A DNA stretch of 64,000 bases from an uncultured Clostridia bacterium (GCA_948485625.1 CAOMRW010000001.1:86004-150003), one strand, 5' to 3'; counted from the stretch's first letter, positions 41,648 through 50,818 are shown. The notes: generated from the letters alone by a model not told the origin. Numbers and translations are program-made.

Positions 41648-43467
41648 TTAACTAACTTTTTCTCGTTCCTTTACTCTAATTGCTCCAACAATTCTATTTA
41701 CTTTTTTCTGTGGATATTTTTTATCATCTGTTATTAGTTCGACTAATTTAAAAAGTTTTTCTCCATTATTATTCGTTTCATCTATTGTAAGATATTTTTT
41801 CTGATAACCTTTCTTTTGTTCATCTAGTCTTGCTATTTCATAATAAGATACTTCGTAATAGTCATTTAATCTTTCAATATATTCTTGTAGTTCTTGCTTG
41901 TCCATCATAACTGTTGTTCTAACTTCTTTGTCTTTTTCATCTGTAATAGTCATATCAAACATTCCATTTTGCATTAACTTATATATCTGGTTAATGAATG
42001 TTTTTCTTAGTTTCATATTTACTAGCTTATAATTACCTTTACTATCTTTTTCAACTGTAATACTTTCTAAAAACTTTGAGATAAATTCTTGTTTTTCTTC
42101 TTTGTCTTTGCTTTTCCATTCTGCCATTAGCATATCGTAAAATTTATTAGAACGGATTAGTTTTTCTTTTTCTACATCTCTATCTGCCATTAAGTATTGT
42201 GGGCTAAAACTCTGTTTATTTAGGTCAATCGTTTCAATTCGTTTTTGTTCTAATATTTCTAATTTTTCATCAATCGCTTTATATTCTTTTGAAAATTCTT
42301 CTACATCAACAATTTCTTTTAAATAAGCTTCCTTTATTCTATTTTTTTGATTTCTTAATGTGTTTATTTCCTTTTCTAATTTATCTGTGTTTTTCTCTTT
42401 TTTATCTGCTAAAACAGGATAGAAGTATTTTTTAACTGTCATATCATATTCTATTAAATCCATTATCATTGGCATAACTTGTTCTTCTATTAAATCTTCA
42501 CGAAGATAAATTTTACAGTCTGAACAATGATAATACATATATTTTTTCTTTTTACCACCAGTTCCTTTACTTCCCATCAACTTACCACATTTAGGACATT
42601 TCATTTTTTGCATAAAGATATAAACTCTATCTCTACAATATGCTCTTTGATTTTTCTCTTTCTGCATTTGTATATCTTCAAACATTGCTCTTGTTATTAT
42701 TGGCTCTACAACATTAGGATATATTACAGGCTCTTTTCCTTGTTCTTTTGCTACTCTTTTAAATCTTTCATAATCTCCCACATAAATTTTGTTATTTAGT
42801 ATTTTTTCTATGGTAGAATCATCCCATTTTTTAGGCTCTAAAACTTTTTGCTCATTCAATATATTTGCTATTGTTTGATAACTTTTACCTTGTAAATATA
42901 GATTAAATATTCTAATAACAATATCTTTTGTAGTTTCATCAATTACCATTTTCTTTGTTGTATCTCGTTTATACCCTAGTGGGCAAGTTCCGTGGAATAT
43001 GACCTGACTTTATTGCTCCTGTTAAACCAAATTTCGTTCTTTCTGATACTATCTCAATTTCTAACTGTGATAAAACTGTTAGCATTCTTACAAAGAAACG
43101 TCCGTTAGCACTGCTCGTATTTACATCATCCCTATCGCAAACCAAATAACAATGATGTTCTTCTAGCTCTGAAATTAGAACTTCTAAATCTCTTACAGAC
43201 CTTGTAACTCTATCTAACTTATAGGCTACAATATAATTGATTTTGCCTGCTCTCATATCTTCTAGCATTTGCTGAAAGGCAGGTCTACCAGACATATTTT
43301 TTGCACTAATTCCTGCATCTTTGTAAACTTTGTGTATTTTATAATCTTTATATTTACAAAGTTGTTTTAACTTTTCCTCCTGTTCTCCTAGGCTAAATCC
43401 GTTCCCTTACTTGATCTTCTGTGCTAACACGAATATAAATTCCTGCTACTTTCCTTTCTTCATTCAT
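41648..43467 (-). pseudogene. Large serine recombinase (TnpX-like), broken in two places
   Basis: Starts at 43465-43467 (AAGGAGGATATG upstream). First part: NEERKVAGIYIRVSTEDQVRE with the catalytic Ser in RVS; then CGG and a stop. Second part: from near MSGRPAFQQMLEDMRAGKIN through YKLDRVTRSVRDLEVL to AIKSGHIP, then CGG. Third part: recombinase domain, a zinc ribbon CPKCGKLMGSKGTGG...CSDC, and a coiled coil. Skipping the C at the CGG codons 43399-43401 and 42990-42992 restores REGFSLGEQEEKL and IPGTCPLGYKRDT and a 605-residue protein. Such enzymes cut and join att sites of mobile elements. Whether it is made depends on recoding or a sequence error. Confidence 0.88.
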
Positions 43468-43511
43468 TTTTACATATCCTCCTTCCAAATTTTATGAATA
43501 GAAAGGCAACT

Positions 43512-43553
43512 AAAAAAGTGCCACATAGCATAGTTTTAGCTATTAGCACTTTT
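43512..43553 (-). terminator. Terminator upstream of the recombinase
   Basis: On the minus strand AAAAGTGCTAATAGC pairs loosely with GCTATGTGGCACTTTTTT, ending in a T-run. It ends transcripts from the 94-residue gene before the recombinase. Confidence 0.65.
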
Positions 43554-43619
43554 AGAGTTTTTACATTTATTATTACTATCTCTTTAATTTTCTTTTTAAT
43601 AACACAAATAAGAACCTCA

Positions 43620-43650
43620 CCCACTTACGCAATCAAAGATTGCTTGTGGG
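43620..43650. repeat. Inverted repeat near the right end of the mobile element
   Basis: CCCAC-TTAC-GCAATC-AAA-GATTGC-TT-GTGGG. It could be a recombinase binding region or a small hairpin RNA; the position between recombinase and the 94-residue gene is the only support. Confidence 0.4.
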
Positions 43651-43732
43651 TACCCGAGAACCTTGTTACTCATGTAATAAACCAATATAGTATAATTTTT
43701 AAAAAAACTCTAAAATGCTTTGCCGTTCTATG

Positions 43733-44017
43733 TTATGTATTTCCGCTGATATGTTCTTGTAATTTGGATAACGGATACTTTGTACTTAAATCATTTACAT
43801 AGAAATAATCATGTTCATTAAAGAATAGGTACAAGCTATCTTTAATAATTACTCTATGGGGCTCTACATACGCTAAATTGGTATGCTCAATAATTCTTAG
43901 ACAACCATTTATTATTTGTGGCTGTTCCTTTCTTTTAAAATTTAAACGGCACGCCCATTCGATTTTAGAGAGTAATTCTTTACTCATATTGATTTCTTGT
44001 TTAATTATATGTAACAT
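43733..44017 (-). CDS. Small protein at the right end of the mobile element
   Basis: 94 residues that I do not recognise. It reads as a mixed alpha/beta domain (LLSKIEWACRLNFKRKEQPQ, CLRIIEHTNLAYVEPHRVII, LYLFFNEHDYFYVNDLSTKY). AAGGAGG lies 13 nt before this ATG; an ATG ten codons later has no good site. It might be a regulator or accessory protein of the element. Followed by its own terminator. Confidence 0.5.
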   Translation of the reverse strand: MLHIIKQEINMSKELLSKIEWACRLNFKRKEQPQIINGCLRIIEHTNLAYVEPHRVIIKDSLYLFFNEHDYFYVNDLSTKYPLSKLQEHISGNT

Positions 44018-44054
44018 AATACCACAAAAACCTCCTTCTTTTAAGACTTTTGGT

Positions 44055-44088
44055 CAAAAAAAGACCGCTTCATTTTTGAAACGGTTTA
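44055..44088 (-). terminator. Terminator of tRNA-Tyr
   Basis: On the minus strand AAACCGTTTCA-AAAA-TGAAGCGGTCTTTTTTT. Nearly the same stem (ACCGTTTC) as the tRNA terminator at 22046-22077. Confidence 0.78.
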
Positions 44089-44168
44089 AAGCTTTTGTGT
44101 TGTCAAATTCTTATAATCTTGGAATTAAGTTATATCAAGCATTATAGAGAGTTCGACAAAAACTCGTC

Positions 44169-44255
44169 TTGGTGGGCAGGGAAGGATTCGAACCTTCGTA
44201 CTCAAATGAGAACAGATTTACAGTCTGCCGCCTTTAGCCACTCGGCCACCTACCC
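44169..44255 (-). tRNA. tRNA-Tyr (GTA)
   Basis: About 87 nt with encoded CCA and a long variable arm, as expected for tRNA-Tyr. Acceptor GGGTAGG/CCTGCCC; anticodon stem GCAGA/TCTGT with loop CTGTAAA, anticodon GTA. T-arm AAGGTTCGAATCCTT. Confidence 0.95.
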
Positions 44256-44359
44256 ATATTTAATTTTTAGAAATGTAATAAAAGCTTATGTCACTTTTAT
44301 TGACAATAGTTATTATAATATTTTTATAATTTTTTGTCAATACATTTCTAAAAATTTTT

Positions 44360-45610
44360 TTATTTTTCTGTCTTTTGTATTTTTAGTAATTTTTCATCTT
44401 TATTAACTATTTTTACTATTTCATCAGCTTTTAATTTTCCTGCTCTTGTTATTGAATTTAGTCCATATTTTTCATTTAATGAGTCAATAACACTGTCAAG
44501 CTTTTTCTGTTTTTCATTATCTTGTAAATCTTCAAATAGTGATATTTGCATTTCACTTTTTTCTAATAAATTGTCAACTCTTACTCCTATTAATCTAATG
44601 AATATTCCTGTTTTGAACATTTCATTTAATAATTGTTTTGCTTTTTTTAATATTGTTTTTGTATTACATGTAGGATTATCTAGTTTTGCCTGATGTGAAA
44701 AATCTTCAAAATCTTTTGTTCTTAATTGAACACTTACACTATTGGCTATCATATCTTGTTTTCTTAGTCTATAAGATACTTGTTCCGTTAGTGCAAGTAA
44801 AACTTCTTCTAATTGTTCTATATTATTAATATCAACTGGTAATGTTATTGAGTTTCCTATGCTTTTTGGTTTTTCTTGTACATATTGTACTTCTGAATTA
44901 TCTATTCCATTTGCATATTCCCACATTATTTTTCCATGTTTTCCGAATTTTTTTATTATCATGTTTTTATCATAATTTGCTAAATCTCCTATTGTTCTAA
45001 TTTTCATGTTATATAATTTAGGAACTGTTTTCTTTCCAATCATAAATAATTCTGATATTGGTAAATTCCACATCTTTGTTTGAATCTCGTCTTCAAAAAG
45101 TGTGTGTACTTTATCAGGTTTAGTAAAATCTGATGCCATTTTAGCAAGTAATTTATTATGTGCAACTCCTATATTTACTGTAAATCCTAATTCTTCTTTT
45201 ACTCTTTTATTAATTTCTTTTGCTTTATTTAATAATGTATCTTTCATTAAGTAATTTGTCATATCTAAAAAGCATTCATCTATTGAAAATCTTTCTATTT
45301 TGTCTGTATATTCTGATAATAGACTATATAATTTATTAGAATATTCTCTATATATTTTAAAATTCCCTTGATAAACTTGTAAATTATTGCATTTCTGCCT
45401 TGCACTATATAATGACTCTCCTGTTATAATTCCAAACTGTTTTGCTTTTGGACTCTTTGCTAAAACTATCCCTGATCTTTTAGTTTCATCTCCTCCAATT
45501 ACAGCAACTTCATCTCTTATGTCTATTTTTTCTCCATTTTTTAGTTTACTTACTGCAAGCCATGATAAAAATGCATTATTTACATCAACATGTAATATTT
45601 GCCTTTCCAT
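44360..45610 (-). CDS. dinB: DNA polymerase IV-type Y-family polymerase
   Basis: 416 residues. A translesion polymerase with the palm residues in HVDVNNAFLSWLAV (about 8-21) and the SIDECFLDM motif (about 103-111). VNIGVAHNKLLAKMASDFTK and KSIGNSITLP are typical. Asn-Ala in DVNNAF replaces the Asp-Cys of DinB, and the length points to the DinB/UmuC-like branch of Firmicutes. A sigma-A promoter overlapped by a LexA-like sequence lies just upstream, so SOS control is likely. Confidence 0.9.
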   Translation of the reverse strand: MERQILHVDVNNAFLSWLAVSKLKNGEKIDIRDEVAVIGGDETKRSGIVLAKSPKAKQFGIITGESLYSARQKCNNLQVYQGNFKIYREYSNKLYSLLSEYTDKIERFSIDECFLDMTNYLMKDTLLNKAKEINKRVKEELGFTVNIGVAHNKLLAKMASDFTKPDKVHTLFEDEIQTKMWNLPISELFMIGKKTVPKLYNMKIRTIGDLANYDKNMIIKKFGKHGKIMWEYANGIDNSEVQYVQEKPKSIGNSITLPVDINNIEQLEEVLLALTEQVSYRLRKQDMIANSVSVQLRTKDFEDFSHQAKLDNPTCNTKTILKKAKQLLNEMFKTGIFIRLIGVRVDNLLEKSEMQISLFEDLQDNEKQKKLDSVIDSLNEKYGLNSITRAGKLKADEIVKIVNKDEKLLKIQKTEK

Positions 45611-45628
45611 ATTAATATCACCATCTTA

Positions 45629-45657
45629 ATAATAAAACATTTGTTTTCGTTTGTCAA
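45629..45657 (-). promoter_or_regulatory. dinB promoter with LexA-like box
   Basis: On the minus strand: perfect TTGACA (45652-45657), 17-bp spacer, TATTAT (45629-45634). The spacer contains AAAAC-AAAT-GTTTT, a symmetrical sequence close to the Gram-positive LexA pattern GAAC-N4-GTTC, with A/T at the outer positions. LexA control is inferred from site and gene type. Confidence 0.6.
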
Positions 45658-45697
45658 TATTTTATATGCATAAAAATAAAATTTTGGTATTATGTAG

Positions 45698-45808
45698 GTG
45701 GGGATTGGGGGCCAGGTCTTTAATCCCCATTATATATCACTCTATATTATTTGTCTTAAAGCATATTTTTATATAATGGGGATTAAAGACCTGGCCCCCA
45801 ATCCCCAC
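45698..45808. repeat. Inverted pair of GGCCAGGTCTTTAATCCCC-type units
   Basis: Two perfect 38-nt arms (GTGGGGATTGGGGGCCAGG at the outer end, then TCTTTAATCCCCATTATAT) separated by 35 bp. Related to 53861-53948 and the single unit at 26335. It lies between dinB and the DapB-fold gene, both on the minus strand, 35 bp past the latter's stop. Confidence 0.78.
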
Positions 45809-45842
45809 AAAAACCTAGGCTCTAATCATCAAAACTTCTACT

Positions 45843-46901
45843 TTACATATTTAATTTATATTGTAAATCTCCTAATTTTTCAGTTGTTACATATCCTGCT
45901 TCTGCTTTTATTACATCTGGAATTCTGTTCACAACTGTTGCACATGTCAATTCTACTGTTGATGGTTTTTCTACCGTTATTGTAGTAGTTGGTTCTCCCT
46001 CTACAGTCCAAACATTTTTATCAAATTCATCTGGTGCATATACTTTTCCTATACACTCTGATTCTATTGTTATTCCTTCTTTTGTTTCAGTTGTTACAAC
46101 TGCACTCATTCCTGTTGCATCTCCTGCTTTTACTGTCATTCCTAATGTTGATGAATATATATCTTCTTTATATGTTTGTGGTACACATTTTTGTGTTTGA
46201 CTTATAACTGTTAATCCAAGTTTTGAGCATAACCATCCATTTACATTCCACATATATGATGGTGCAAATTCTCCTTTTTCTATTATTTTGTTTCTTTCTT
46301 CTTCTGATATGTTATCTGCTGTTGCTATTTGTTTTTCGAATTCGTCTAATGTTAATCCTGCTCCATGTGCTTCTGCTAATGCAATTCCATATTCTTCAAC
46401 ATTATAGCTTGAACTTCCTTTTATCTTTGTTATTTTTTGTGTCGATCCAGCAATAGATGTTATAAGTTGTCCCCAATATATATCTTGATATCCTGTTCCT
46501 GTTATTGTACAATTATTCTTTTTTGCTAATTCATCAATTTTATTTGTTAATGTTGGGTTTGAATTTTGTGGATAGAATGCTTCTTCACATGTTGATATTG
46601 CATTTATTCCAAGTTCAGCACATAACATATATGGTTCTTCTAATTCAGATATTAAACTTCTTGTTGTTATTATACATATATCTGGTTTTACTGCTTTCAT
46701 CATTTCTTTTGCACTTTCTGTTGATGTTACTGTTACTCCTATTTTTTCTTGTCCTAATATTTCTCCTATGTCTTTTCCTATTACTTCTGGGTTTATATCT
46801 ACAGCACCTACTATTTCAATTCCTTTTTCTAGCATATATCTCATTGTATATATACTCATTTTTCCTACGCCATATTGAATAGCTTTAATTTTTTGTTCCA
46901 T
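45843..46901 (-). CDS. DapB-fold dehydrogenase (2,4-diaminopentanoate dehydrogenase-like)
   Basis: 352 residues. The N-terminal Rossmann part reads KIKAIQYGVGKMSIYTMRYM and IEIVGAVDINPEVIGKDIGE, as in dihydrodipicolinate reductase. The following AISTCEEAFYPQNSN, TGTGYQDIYWGQLI and EAHGAGLTLDEFE match the 2,4-diaminopentanoate dehydrogenase group of clostridial ornithine fermentation. The other ornithine genes (orr, oraES, ortAB) are not in this window, so the substrate stays uncertain. The gene stands alone. Confidence 0.78.
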   Translation of the reverse strand: MEQKIKAIQYGVGKMSIYTMRYMLEKGIEIVGAVDINPEVIGKDIGEILGQEKIGVTVTSTESAKEMMKAVKPDICIITTRSLISELEEPYMLCAELGINAISTCEEAFYPQNSNPTLTNKIDELAKKNNCTITGTGYQDIYWGQLITSIAGSTQKITKIKGSSSYNVEEYGIALAEAHGAGLTLDEFEKQIATADNISEEERNKIIEKGEFAPSYMWNVNGWLCSKLGLTVISQTQKCVPQTYKEDIYSSTLGMTVKAGDATGMSAVVTTETKEGITIESECIGKVYAPDEFDKNVWTVEGEPTTTITVEKPSTVELTCATVVNRIPDVIKAEAGYVTTEKLGDLQYKLNM

Positions 46902-46992
46902 ATAGAAACCTCCTTTGTATTTTATTTTATATATTTTTTTTAATTATATACATAATTAGATTTATAAACAAGCAAATACACTAAATTTTCAA

Positions 46993-47037
46993 AAAAAATA
47001 AATTCTTTGAAATTATTTTTCAAAGAATTTATTTTTT
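46993..47037 (-). terminator. Terminator of tRNA with anticodon CAT
   Basis: AAAAATAAATTCTTTGA pairs with TCAAAGAATTTATTTTT, with T-run on the minus strand, just past the tRNA 3' end. Confidence 0.8.
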
Positions 47038-47038
47038 A

Positions 47039-47115
47039 TGGTGCTCCCTCAAGGATTCGAACCTTGGACCCACCGGTTATGAGCCGGTTGCTCTGACCAA
47101 CTGAGCTAAGGGAGC
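47039..47115 (-). tRNA. tRNA with anticodon CAT (elongator Met or Ile2)
   Basis: 77 nt with encoded CCA. Acceptor GCTCCCT/AGGGAGC; anticodon stem ACCGG/CCGGT with loop CTCATAA, anticodon CAT. The acceptor is fully paired, so it is not the initiator. The choice between elongator tRNA-Met and lysidine-modified tRNA-Ile2 cannot be made by eye. Confidence 0.9.
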
Positions 47116-47244
47116 AACTTATTAAATTATTTCTTGCTTAACGCAAGATAAAGTATATACTATTTTTTATATATTGTCAATACATTTTTTTATTTTTTTC
47201 CAAAATTATAAAACTTTTATAATTTATTTATATTTTAATCATTT

Positions 47245-47282
47245 AAGAGGGATTTTAAGATTTATTCTTTATAATCCCTCTT
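47245..47282. terminator. Hairpin after gene 47291
   Basis: AAGAGGGATT pairs with AATCCCTCTT around an AT-rich loop. The T-tract is better on the plus strand, so its role as terminator of the minus gene is uncertain. Confidence 0.5.
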
Positions 47283-47290
47283 TTATTTTA

Positions 47291-48136
47291 TTAAGAATTT
47301 TCTCCTCTTCCTTCTGGAAGTGCTGGATATTGTAAAACAACTCTAACTTTAGTTATGTATCTTATTGCTCTTACAATTTTACTATTTTTAATTCTTTCCC
47401 ATAATGATGGTTTAGCTTCAAATGTAGTTTCTTCAATATATTCTTGTTGAACTTGTTCTTGAGTAGCTATTTCTTGTACTTCTTCAATCTTTTCTACTTT
47501 TGCTGGTTCTTCAACTGGTGTTGGTATAGTTTTTAATGCATCTGCAACTTCTATTCCTATATAACTTAATGCTTTTGATCTATCTTCTATTCTTTCCATA
47601 TCTATTTCTATATGTAAGTTAGATTCTAGATTGTTTACTCTAGCATTTAATAGTTTCATTGCATCTATATGATTTTGTGATTTATCACTTTTGCATTTTC
47701 CTACTATATTTAATGTGTCTATTATATCTTCTGAAAAATTCTTTTCTGCTTCTTTTACTTTTGCTTTCCAGTCTGTTTCTTTATTATCAACTATTTCAAT
47801 TAGCTCTTTTAATTGTCCAGCTAAAGAAATATTTTGTTCTCTTTGTCTAATTAATTCTTCAATTCTTTTTGTATTTTCCTCAAATTGATTTGTTGCAAAT
47901 TCAACTAGGCCATAAGAAGCTTTATATACACTACTAGGGAAATTTTTCTTTTTAGGATATTCTATTAAATAAGTTTTTATAGATTCTATTAAATCTTTAA
48001 AGTAAGCATCTTCTTCTAATTGCACAATTTGCTTCTTACTATTAGGATTTATCATCTTTTGAACTTTTTCTATGTTTGATAAAATTTTCTCTTCCGTGAT
48101 TACCATTCTCACGTTTACTATGCCAGATTTAGACAT
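47291..48136 (-). CDS. Helical cytoplasmic protein of unknown function
   Basis: 281 residues from the ATG at 48134-48136, preceded by AAGGAGGTTGTTTACA; the ATG three codons earlier has no better site. Mostly helical, no membrane segment at the N-terminus. Coiled-coil segments are likely (TKRIEELIRQREQNISLAGQ, SDKSQNHIDAMKLLNARVNN). A Pro/Glu-rich linker (about 215-250) leads to a basic end, SLWERIKNSKIVRAIRYITK. I do not know the family. The ending with an amphipathic basic helix could bind membrane or DNA; this is a guess. Confidence 0.55.
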   Translation of the reverse strand: MSKSGIVNVRMVITEEKILSNIEKVQKMINPNSKKQIVQLEEDAYFKDLIESIKTYLIEYPKKKNFPSSVYKASYGLVEFATNQFEENTKRIEELIRQREQNISLAGQLKELIEIVDNKETDWKAKVKEAEKNFSEDIIDTLNIVGKCKSDKSQNHIDAMKLLNARVNNLESNLHIEIDMERIEDRSKALSYIGIEVADALKTIPTPVEEPAKVEKIEEVQEIATQEQVQQEYIEETTFEAKPSLWERIKNSKIVRAIRYITKVRVVLQYPALPEGRGENS

Positions 48137-48282
48137 TGTAAACAACCTCCTTTATCTTACGCTTTATTGCTTTTCATGTTTCTTTTATAATTATACAATA
48201 TTAAACAAAAAACTACAATAGAATTGCAGTTTTTTTATTTTACATTTTTATTACAATTTTGTTACATTTCTGTAATATTTCA

Positions 48283-49995
48283 TTATACTTTTTTCATTTC
48301 TTCATGTCTTTTTATTTTTCTTGTAGTTGTTTTTATTAATTCTTCATCTGTTACAATTATATCTTTTATATATTTATATGTAGGCATAGTTTTGTTTATA
48401 CTTTTTATTTCTTTCCATAATTTATCTTTTATTTCTTGTTTATCTTCTATTCCGTAGACATCTTTCATTATTTCCTTATCGTAAACTATTTTTGCAGATA
48501 TTTTGTAATCTCCATCTTCTTGTGCTTTTCCATATACAAAACTTTCTGATACACCTGCTATTTTATTAATTAATATTTCTAGTTCTTCTGGATAAATATT
48601 TTTTCCATTTTTTAATACTATTACATATTTTTTTCTTCCTGTAATAAATATAAATCCATCTTTATCAATTTTAGCTAAATCTCCTGTATGTAGCCATCCA
48701 TCTTCATCTATTGTTTCTTTAGTTGCTTCTTCATTCTGGTAATATCCTAGCATAACAGTTGGTCCTTTAACTAATAGTTCACCTATTCCATCTTCATTCT
48801 TATTTTCAATTTTTACATCTAAACTTGGAAATGCTTTTCCTATTGAACCTATTCTTCTAAATTTGTCATCTTCTGCTGCTATAACTGGTGATGTTTCTGT
48901 TAGTCCATATCCTTGTAGCATTGTTATTCCTAGACTATTAAATAATTTTTCTGTTTCTGGGTCTAATGCTGCTCCTCCTGCTACCATTAGTCTTAGTTTT
49001 GGCCCTAAGCTTTGATGTACTTCTTTAAATATCTTTTCTCTTACATCTACTCCTACTTTTAATAATGCATTTGAAATTTTCATTCCCATATTAACTTTTT
49101 TCAATTGCCCTTTATTTTCAATTGCTTTTAAAACTTTCTTCCCCATTCCTTCAAATAGAACTGGAACTGATATCATTATAGTAGTTTCAAATTCTTTTAT
49201 ATTGTCTGCAATATGTCTTAAACCTTCGCAAAATGCTATTGAGCTTCCTTTTGATATTGGATATAAAAATCCTACTGTACATTCAAAAGTATGATGTAAT
49301 GGTAAAAATGATAAAAATCTATCGTTCTCATCTGCATTTATTGTTGCTGCTATATCCATTAAATTGCTTACTATATTTTTTTGAGATAACATTACAGCTT
49401 TTGATTGTGAAGTTGTTCCTGAAGTAAATAGCATTATGCCCATTTCTTCTGGTCTTATTTCTGCATCTAAAAATTTTCTATCTCCATTTTCTATTTGTTC
49501 TTTTCCTTTTTCTATTAATTTTCTAAATGAGATTACACCATTTGTGCTTTCCTCTAAGTCCATTGATATAAAATATTTCAGATTTGTATTTTTTTTCTCC
49601 TTTAGGTCTTCCATTACTGAATCATATTTTTTTGTGTATATTATTGCTTCTACTTCTGCACGCATTATTAGACTTTCAATTTCATTATTTGGTAATAACT
49701 TATCTAATGGTACTACTATTCCTGTTCCATTAGCTACTGCTAGATAACTTACTCCCCATTCATATCTATTATCTCCTATAACAGCAATTCTTTTATCTTT
49801 TAACCCTAAATTGATTAACGCTGTTCCTAGAGCATCAATATCATTTTTAAATTCATTATATGTTATTTCATCAAATTCTCCAGGTTTTTCTGTTTTAAAA
49901 ACATATGCTGGTTTATCTCCAAATTTTTCTGTTGATTTATTTAACATATCTTTTAAATCTGTGAATTTTTCAAATTGATGTACTGCTTCTCTCAT
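48283..49995 (-). CDS. AMP-dependent synthetase (long-chain acyl-CoA synthetase type)
   Basis: 570 residues. It activates a carboxylic acid, probably a fatty acid, with ATP and CoA. Motifs: the P-loop-like IMLFTSGTTSQSKAVMLSQK, LPLHHTFECTVGFLYPI, GYGLTETSPVIAAEDD, EDGWLHTGDLAKID and ITGRKKYVIVLKNGKNIYPEELE. The end KTTTRKIKRHEEM contains the acyl-activating Lys. It lies 64 bp downstream of a TetR gene on the same strand, the usual arrangement for lipid metabolism control. Confidence 0.9.
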   Translation of the reverse strand: MREAVHQFEKFTDLKDMLNKSTEKFGDKPAYVFKTEKPGEFDEITYNEFKNDIDALGTALINLGLKDKRIAVIGDNRYEWGVSYLAVANGTGIVVPLDKLLPNNEIESLIMRAEVEAIIYTKKYDSVMEDLKEKKNTNLKYFISMDLEESTNGVISFRKLIEKGKEQIENGDRKFLDAEIRPEEMGIMLFTSGTTSQSKAVMLSQKNIVSNLMDIAATINADENDRFLSFLPLHHTFECTVGFLYPISKGSSIAFCEGLRHIADNIKEFETTIMISVPVLFEGMGKKVLKAIENKGQLKKVNMGMKISNALLKVGVDVREKIFKEVHQSLGPKLRLMVAGGAALDPETEKLFNSLGITMLQGYGLTETSPVIAAEDDKFRRIGSIGKAFPSLDVKIENKNEDGIGELLVKGPTVMLGYYQNEEATKETIDEDGWLHTGDLAKIDKDGFIFITGRKKYVIVLKNGKNIYPEELEILINKIAGVSESFVYGKAQEDGDYKISAKIVYDKEIMKDVYGIEDKQEIKDKLWKEIKSINKTMPTYKYIKDIIVTDEELIKTTTRKIKRHEEMKKV

Positions 49996-50059
49996 TTATT
50001 TTTTCCTCCTTAATAAATATACAATATTAATTTCCTTTATATAATACATTTATAAATAC

Positions 50060-50632
50060 TTATTTCTTTTCTCTTATTCCTTCAATAATTGTATTTTCAA
50101 ATTCTTTATATAATTTTATTACTTCTACATTTTCTTGACTTTTCATTTTATATACTAATGTTGAAGCTATTAATGCATATATTTCAGATGCAATTACTTT
50201 TGAATTTCCTTTTTTTACTTGACCAACTTTCATTCCATCTTCAACTATTTTTTCAATTTTTGATATATATTCATAGACATATTTCTGACACATTTGATTT
50301 CTAGCTTCTTTTCCATAAAATTGGCTTAATAATATTGTTATGAAGTCTTCATATTTGTTAACTATTTTTATTTGTATTAAAATAACAGCTTTTAATTTGT
50401 CTATATAATTATCTAATTTTGCTGTTTTAATGTCAATACTATTTTGTAATAATTTTATTCCTTCTTCTATTAAAAAATTAAATATCTCTTCTTTGCTTGA
50501 AAAATGATAATATAATGTTCCTTTTGCTACTCCTACTGTTGCTGTTATTTCTTCTATACTTGTTGCATCATATCCTTTTTCTGCAAATAGTTTCATTGAT
50601 GTTTCAAATATTTTTCTTTTTGTTTTATTCAT
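50060..50632 (-). CDS. TetR family transcriptional regulator
   Basis: 190 residues. The N-terminal TetR HTH is complete: TKRKIFETSMKLFAEKGYDA, TSIEEITATVGVAKGTLYYHF and SSKEEIFNFLIEEG. The C-terminal part is helical and would bind a ligand. It probably represses itself and the acyl-CoA synthetase gene directly downstream, responding to acyl-CoA or fatty acid as FadR/PsrA-type TetR proteins do. The effector is inference. Confidence 0.9.
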   Translation of the reverse strand: MNKTKRKIFETSMKLFAEKGYDATSIEEITATVGVAKGTLYYHFSSKEEIFNFLIEEGIKLLQNSIDIKTAKLDNYIDKLKAVILIQIKIVNKYEDFITILLSQFYGKEARNQMCQKYVYEYISKIEKIVEDGMKVGQVKKGNSKVIASEIYALIASTLVYKMKSQENVEVIKLYKEFENTIIEGIREKK

Positions 50633-50773
50633 ATTTGTTCATCCCTTCATTTTATTTTAATTTGTTTTATTATATATTTAAACTGATATTATTGCAATAT
50701 TTTTTTTAAAATTGAACAAGTAGTATAAATTTACTATGTTTTTCTATATTGTATGTATTTAATTTGTAATAGT

Positions 50774-50812
50774 AAAAAGCTAAGATTATGTAAATATATA
50801 ATCTTAGCTTTT
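50774..50812 (-). terminator. Terminator of gene 50819
   Basis: AAAAGCTAAGATTAT pairs with ATAATCTTAGCTTTT, then T-rich on the minus strand. Confidence 0.78.
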
Positions 50813-50818
50813 ATTTTA

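Larger units (their letters stand above)
39300..44020. mobile_element. Integrative and mobilizable element (approximate limits)
   Basis: Contains, all on the minus strand, a large serine recombinase, TnpV, a candidate oriT, MobC and a relaxase, plus a 94-residue protein at the right end. This set is typical of small Tn4451-like mobilizable elements that rely on another element for the transfer channel. No type IV secretion genes are present. I could not find the short att repeats, so the limits are guesses. The accessory genes at 31.8-39.2 kb could be part of the element or separate. The recombinase is frameshifted twice, so the element may be immobile. Confidence 0.7.

Noticed and set aside
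43494..43802. 102-codon plus-strand frame near the mobile element
   Set aside because: No ribosome binding site; it runs through a terminator hairpin and an inverted repeat and overlaps the minus-strand 94-residue gene.
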